Shown here one piece after another: positions 62,592 through 64,000 of a stretch of DNA of 64,000 nt. A program made the translations under genes and the position numbers. This stretch comes from an uncultured Prevotellaceae bacterium (GTDB lineage Bacteria; Bacteroidota; Bacteroidia; Bacteroidales; Bacteroidaceae). The notes below the pieces were generated by a model, which did not search any database, was not told the DNA's origin, and saw nothing but the letters and a program-made list of their open reading frames with translations. The stretch lies in contig CASFNA010000023.1 of NCBI GenBank assembly GCA_949295905.1, positions 186,001 through 250,000 on the forward strand, written 5' to 3'. Positions within the stretch are counted from its first letter, which is position 1. Every line of letters begins with the position of its first letter.

Positions 62592-63761
62592 ATGGATTCA
62601 AGCAACCGTTACATGATGCGCGGCGTTTCAGCCGCCAAGGAGGATGTTCACAATGCAATAAAGAACATCGACAAAGGAATATTCCCACAAGCTTTCTGCA
62701 AGATTATACCAGACATCCTCGGCGGAGACCCGGAATATTGCAACATCATGCACGCCGACGGAGCCGGTACGAAATCGTCATTGGCATACGCATACTGGAA
62801 AGAGACAGGCGACTTAAGCGTATGGAAAGGTATTGCACAAGACGCATTGATAATGAACACTGATGACCTGCTATGCGTAGGAGCCGTTGACAACATACTT
62901 GTATCAAGCACCATCGGACGCAACAAGATGCTTGTGCCGGGTGAAGTCATTTCCGCTATAATAAACGGAACAGACGAGCTTTTGGCCTCAATGCGCGATA
63001 TGGGAATTGGCATTTATGCTACTGGTGGGGAAACAGCTGACGTGGGTGACCTCGTAAGAACAATCATTGTAGACTCCACCGTGACATGCAGGATGAAAAG
63101 GAGCGATGTAATCAACAACGCAAACATACGTCCCGGAGATGTAATAGTAGGCCTCGCTTCATTCGGGCAAGCCACTTACGAGAACCGCTACAACGGCGGA
63201 ATGGGAAGCAACGGCTTGACGAGTGCACGTCACGACGTATTCGCAAAATACATTGCTGAAAAATATCCGGAAAGCTATGACCATGCCGTACCAGAAGAGC
63301 TTGTATACAGCGGAAGCTATAAACTCACCGACACAATTGACGGAGTGCCGGTAAACGTTGGCCAGCTCGTGCTTTCGCCAACCCGCACATACGCTCCCGT
63401 CATAAAGAAAATGCTTGACGAACTGCGCCCTGAAATACACGGAATGGTGCATTGTACGGGCGGAGCACAGACAAAGGTTCTGCACTTCGTTGGCGACAAC
63501 TGCCGCGTCATAAAAGACAACATGTTCCCCGTTCCGCCTTTATTCAAGATAATAAAAGAACAGAGCGGCACAGATTGGCAAGAAATGTACAAGGTATTCA
63601 ACATGGGGCACCGCATGGAAATATACGTAAGCCCTGAAACCGCAGAACGTGTCATCGCCATAAGCAAGAGTTTCAACATCGACGCACAGATAATCGGACA
63701 CATAGAAGAAGGGGCTAAGAGCCTGACCATTAAGTCTGAATTTGGAGAATTTAATTATTAA
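62592..63761 (+). CDS. purM: phosphoribosylformylglycinamidine cyclo-ligase (AIR synthase)
   Basis: Fifth step of purine synthesis. 389 residues of the PurM ATP fold: MHADGAGTKSSLAY near 55, IAQDALIMNTDDLLCVGAVDNILVS, and GGETADVGDLVRT. It is about 45 residues longer than E. coli PurM (345), the form I associate with Bacteroidota. It lies between aroE (96 nt) and prfA (3 nt). Confidence 0.93.
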   Translation: MDSSNRYMMRGVSAAKEDVHNAIKNIDKGIFPQAFCKIIPDILGGDPEYCNIMHADGAGTKSSLAYAYWKETGDLSVWKGIAQDALIMNTDDLLCVGAVDNILVSSTIGRNKMLVPGEVISAIINGTDELLASMRDMGIGIYATGGETADVGDLVRTIIVDSTVTCRMKRSDVINNANIRPGDVIVGLASFGQATYENRYNGGMGSNGLTSARHDVFAKYIAEKYPESYDHAVPEELVYSGSYKLTDTIDGVPVNVGQLVLSPTRTYAPVIKKMLDELRPEIHGMVHCTGGAQTKVLHFVGDNCRVIKDNMFPVPPLFKIIKEQSGTDWQEMYKVFNMGHRMEIYVSPETAERVIAISKSFNIDAQIIGHIEEGAKSLTIKSEFGEFNY

Positions 63762-63764
63762 GTA

Positions 63765-64000
63765 ATGGCAGACAATAACAACATACTGGAAAAACTCGAA
63801 GGACTTGAAAGCCGATACGAGGAAATATCGACGCTAATCACCGACCCTTCCGTCATCGCAGACCAGGAAAGGTATGTCCGTCTTACCCGTGAATACAAAG
63901 ACCTCGACGACATAATGAAGGCACGGAAAAAATACATTGCGTGCCTGAACTCCATAAAAGAAGCAAAAGACATACTTGCCAACGAGAGCGACCCTGACCT
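63765..64000 (+). CDS. prfA: peptide chain release factor 1 (N-terminal part; runs off the window)
   Basis: 78 complete codons from ATG at 63765 read MADNNNILEKLEGLESRYEE, then ISTLITDPSVIADQERY and LTREYKDLDDIMKARKKY: the N-terminal helical domain of RF1. The end, including the GGQ and PxT motifs, is outside the window. It starts 3 nt after purM, so it is in the same transcript; RF1 against RF2 is decided by the N-terminal pattern. Confidence 0.9.
   Translation, partial: MADNNNILEKLEGLESRYEEISTLITDPSVIADQERYVRLTREYKDLDDIMKARKKYIACLNSIKEAKDILANESDPD

Noticed and set aside
1..64000. Mobile elements, prophage or defence island
   Set aside because: No transposase, integrase, recombinase, phage structural or restriction/toxin gene is seen; gene order looks chromosomal throughout.

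Overview
The window is an ordinary, gene-dense stretch of a Bacteroidales chromosome, most likely Prevotella-like. This is inferred from several things. Families restricted to Bacteroidota are present (DUF4295, DUF4296, DUF5606, DUF5687, DUF4861, a long NusB and a long eukaryote-like IleS). Starts are A-rich and lack Shine-Dalgarno sequences. Several promoters match the Bacteroidota consensus TTTG-N19/20-TAnnTTTG. Gene order is also typical (rpmB-rpmG-DUF4295-ftsY-rimO; ileS-dksA-lspA; phoH-purC-ubiE-aroE-purM-prfA). I cannot name a species. I see no rRNA, tRNA, CRISPR array, insertion sequence or prophage.

Layout. 0-2.5 kb: glutamine synthetase (-) and a long divergent gap. 2.5-5.3 kb: pyruvate phosphate dikinase (+), closed by two strong hairpins. 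5.4-9 kb (-): iorA-iorB-aminotransferase, an aromatic amino acid / arylpyruvate module. 9-12.5 kb (-): a dipeptidyl peptidase IV and a DUF4861 protein. 12.7-13.7 kb (+): a YhcC-like radical SAM protein. 13.9-18.4 kb (-): rpmB-rpmG-DUF4295-ftsY-rimO-HU-[HU-membrane-LysM]. 18.6-23.4 kb (-): pncC-like, tsaD, map, HAD, smpB, DUF4375 and a 72-residue orphan. 23.4-29.1 kb (-): ileS-dksA-like-lspA-DUF4296. 29.5-35.5 kb (-): ald, DUF2461, then nusB-yajC-ybbR-coaE-DUF5606-nth. 35.7-38 kb (+): rplY-pth-hslR-purN. 38.1-49 kb (-): an SGNH esterase, hisS, purA, fur, an AlkD-like protein, dipeptidyl peptidase III, an AraC-type regulator, then exonuclease-rlmI-tilS. 49.2-53.8 kb (+): ftsK, lolA-like, DUF5687. 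54-58.5 kb (-): a two-gene arabinan module (GH51, GH127). 58.9-64 kb (+): phoH, purC, ubiE, aroE, purM and the first 78 codons of prfA.

Most genes serve central functions: translation and ribosome quality control, lipoprotein maturation, purine, CoA and menaquinone synthesis, and chromosome segregation. The accessory content is peptide catabolism (DPP IV, DPP III, ald, ior) and plant-polysaccharide side-chain removal (GH51, GH127, SGNH esterase).

The least explained signal is not a gene. Eight intergenic gaps carry a short array of degenerate, contiguous, individually near-palindromic units with a period of about 22 nt (typically about four units, each close to AAAAGACCGTCTTTnnnnnnnn). Five of the arrays end in a motif close to TTGGAAATCAA. 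I know of no named element of this form. Second is a protein that puts an HU DNA-binding domain, one membrane helix and a LysM domain on one chain, which could tie the nucleoid to the cell wall.
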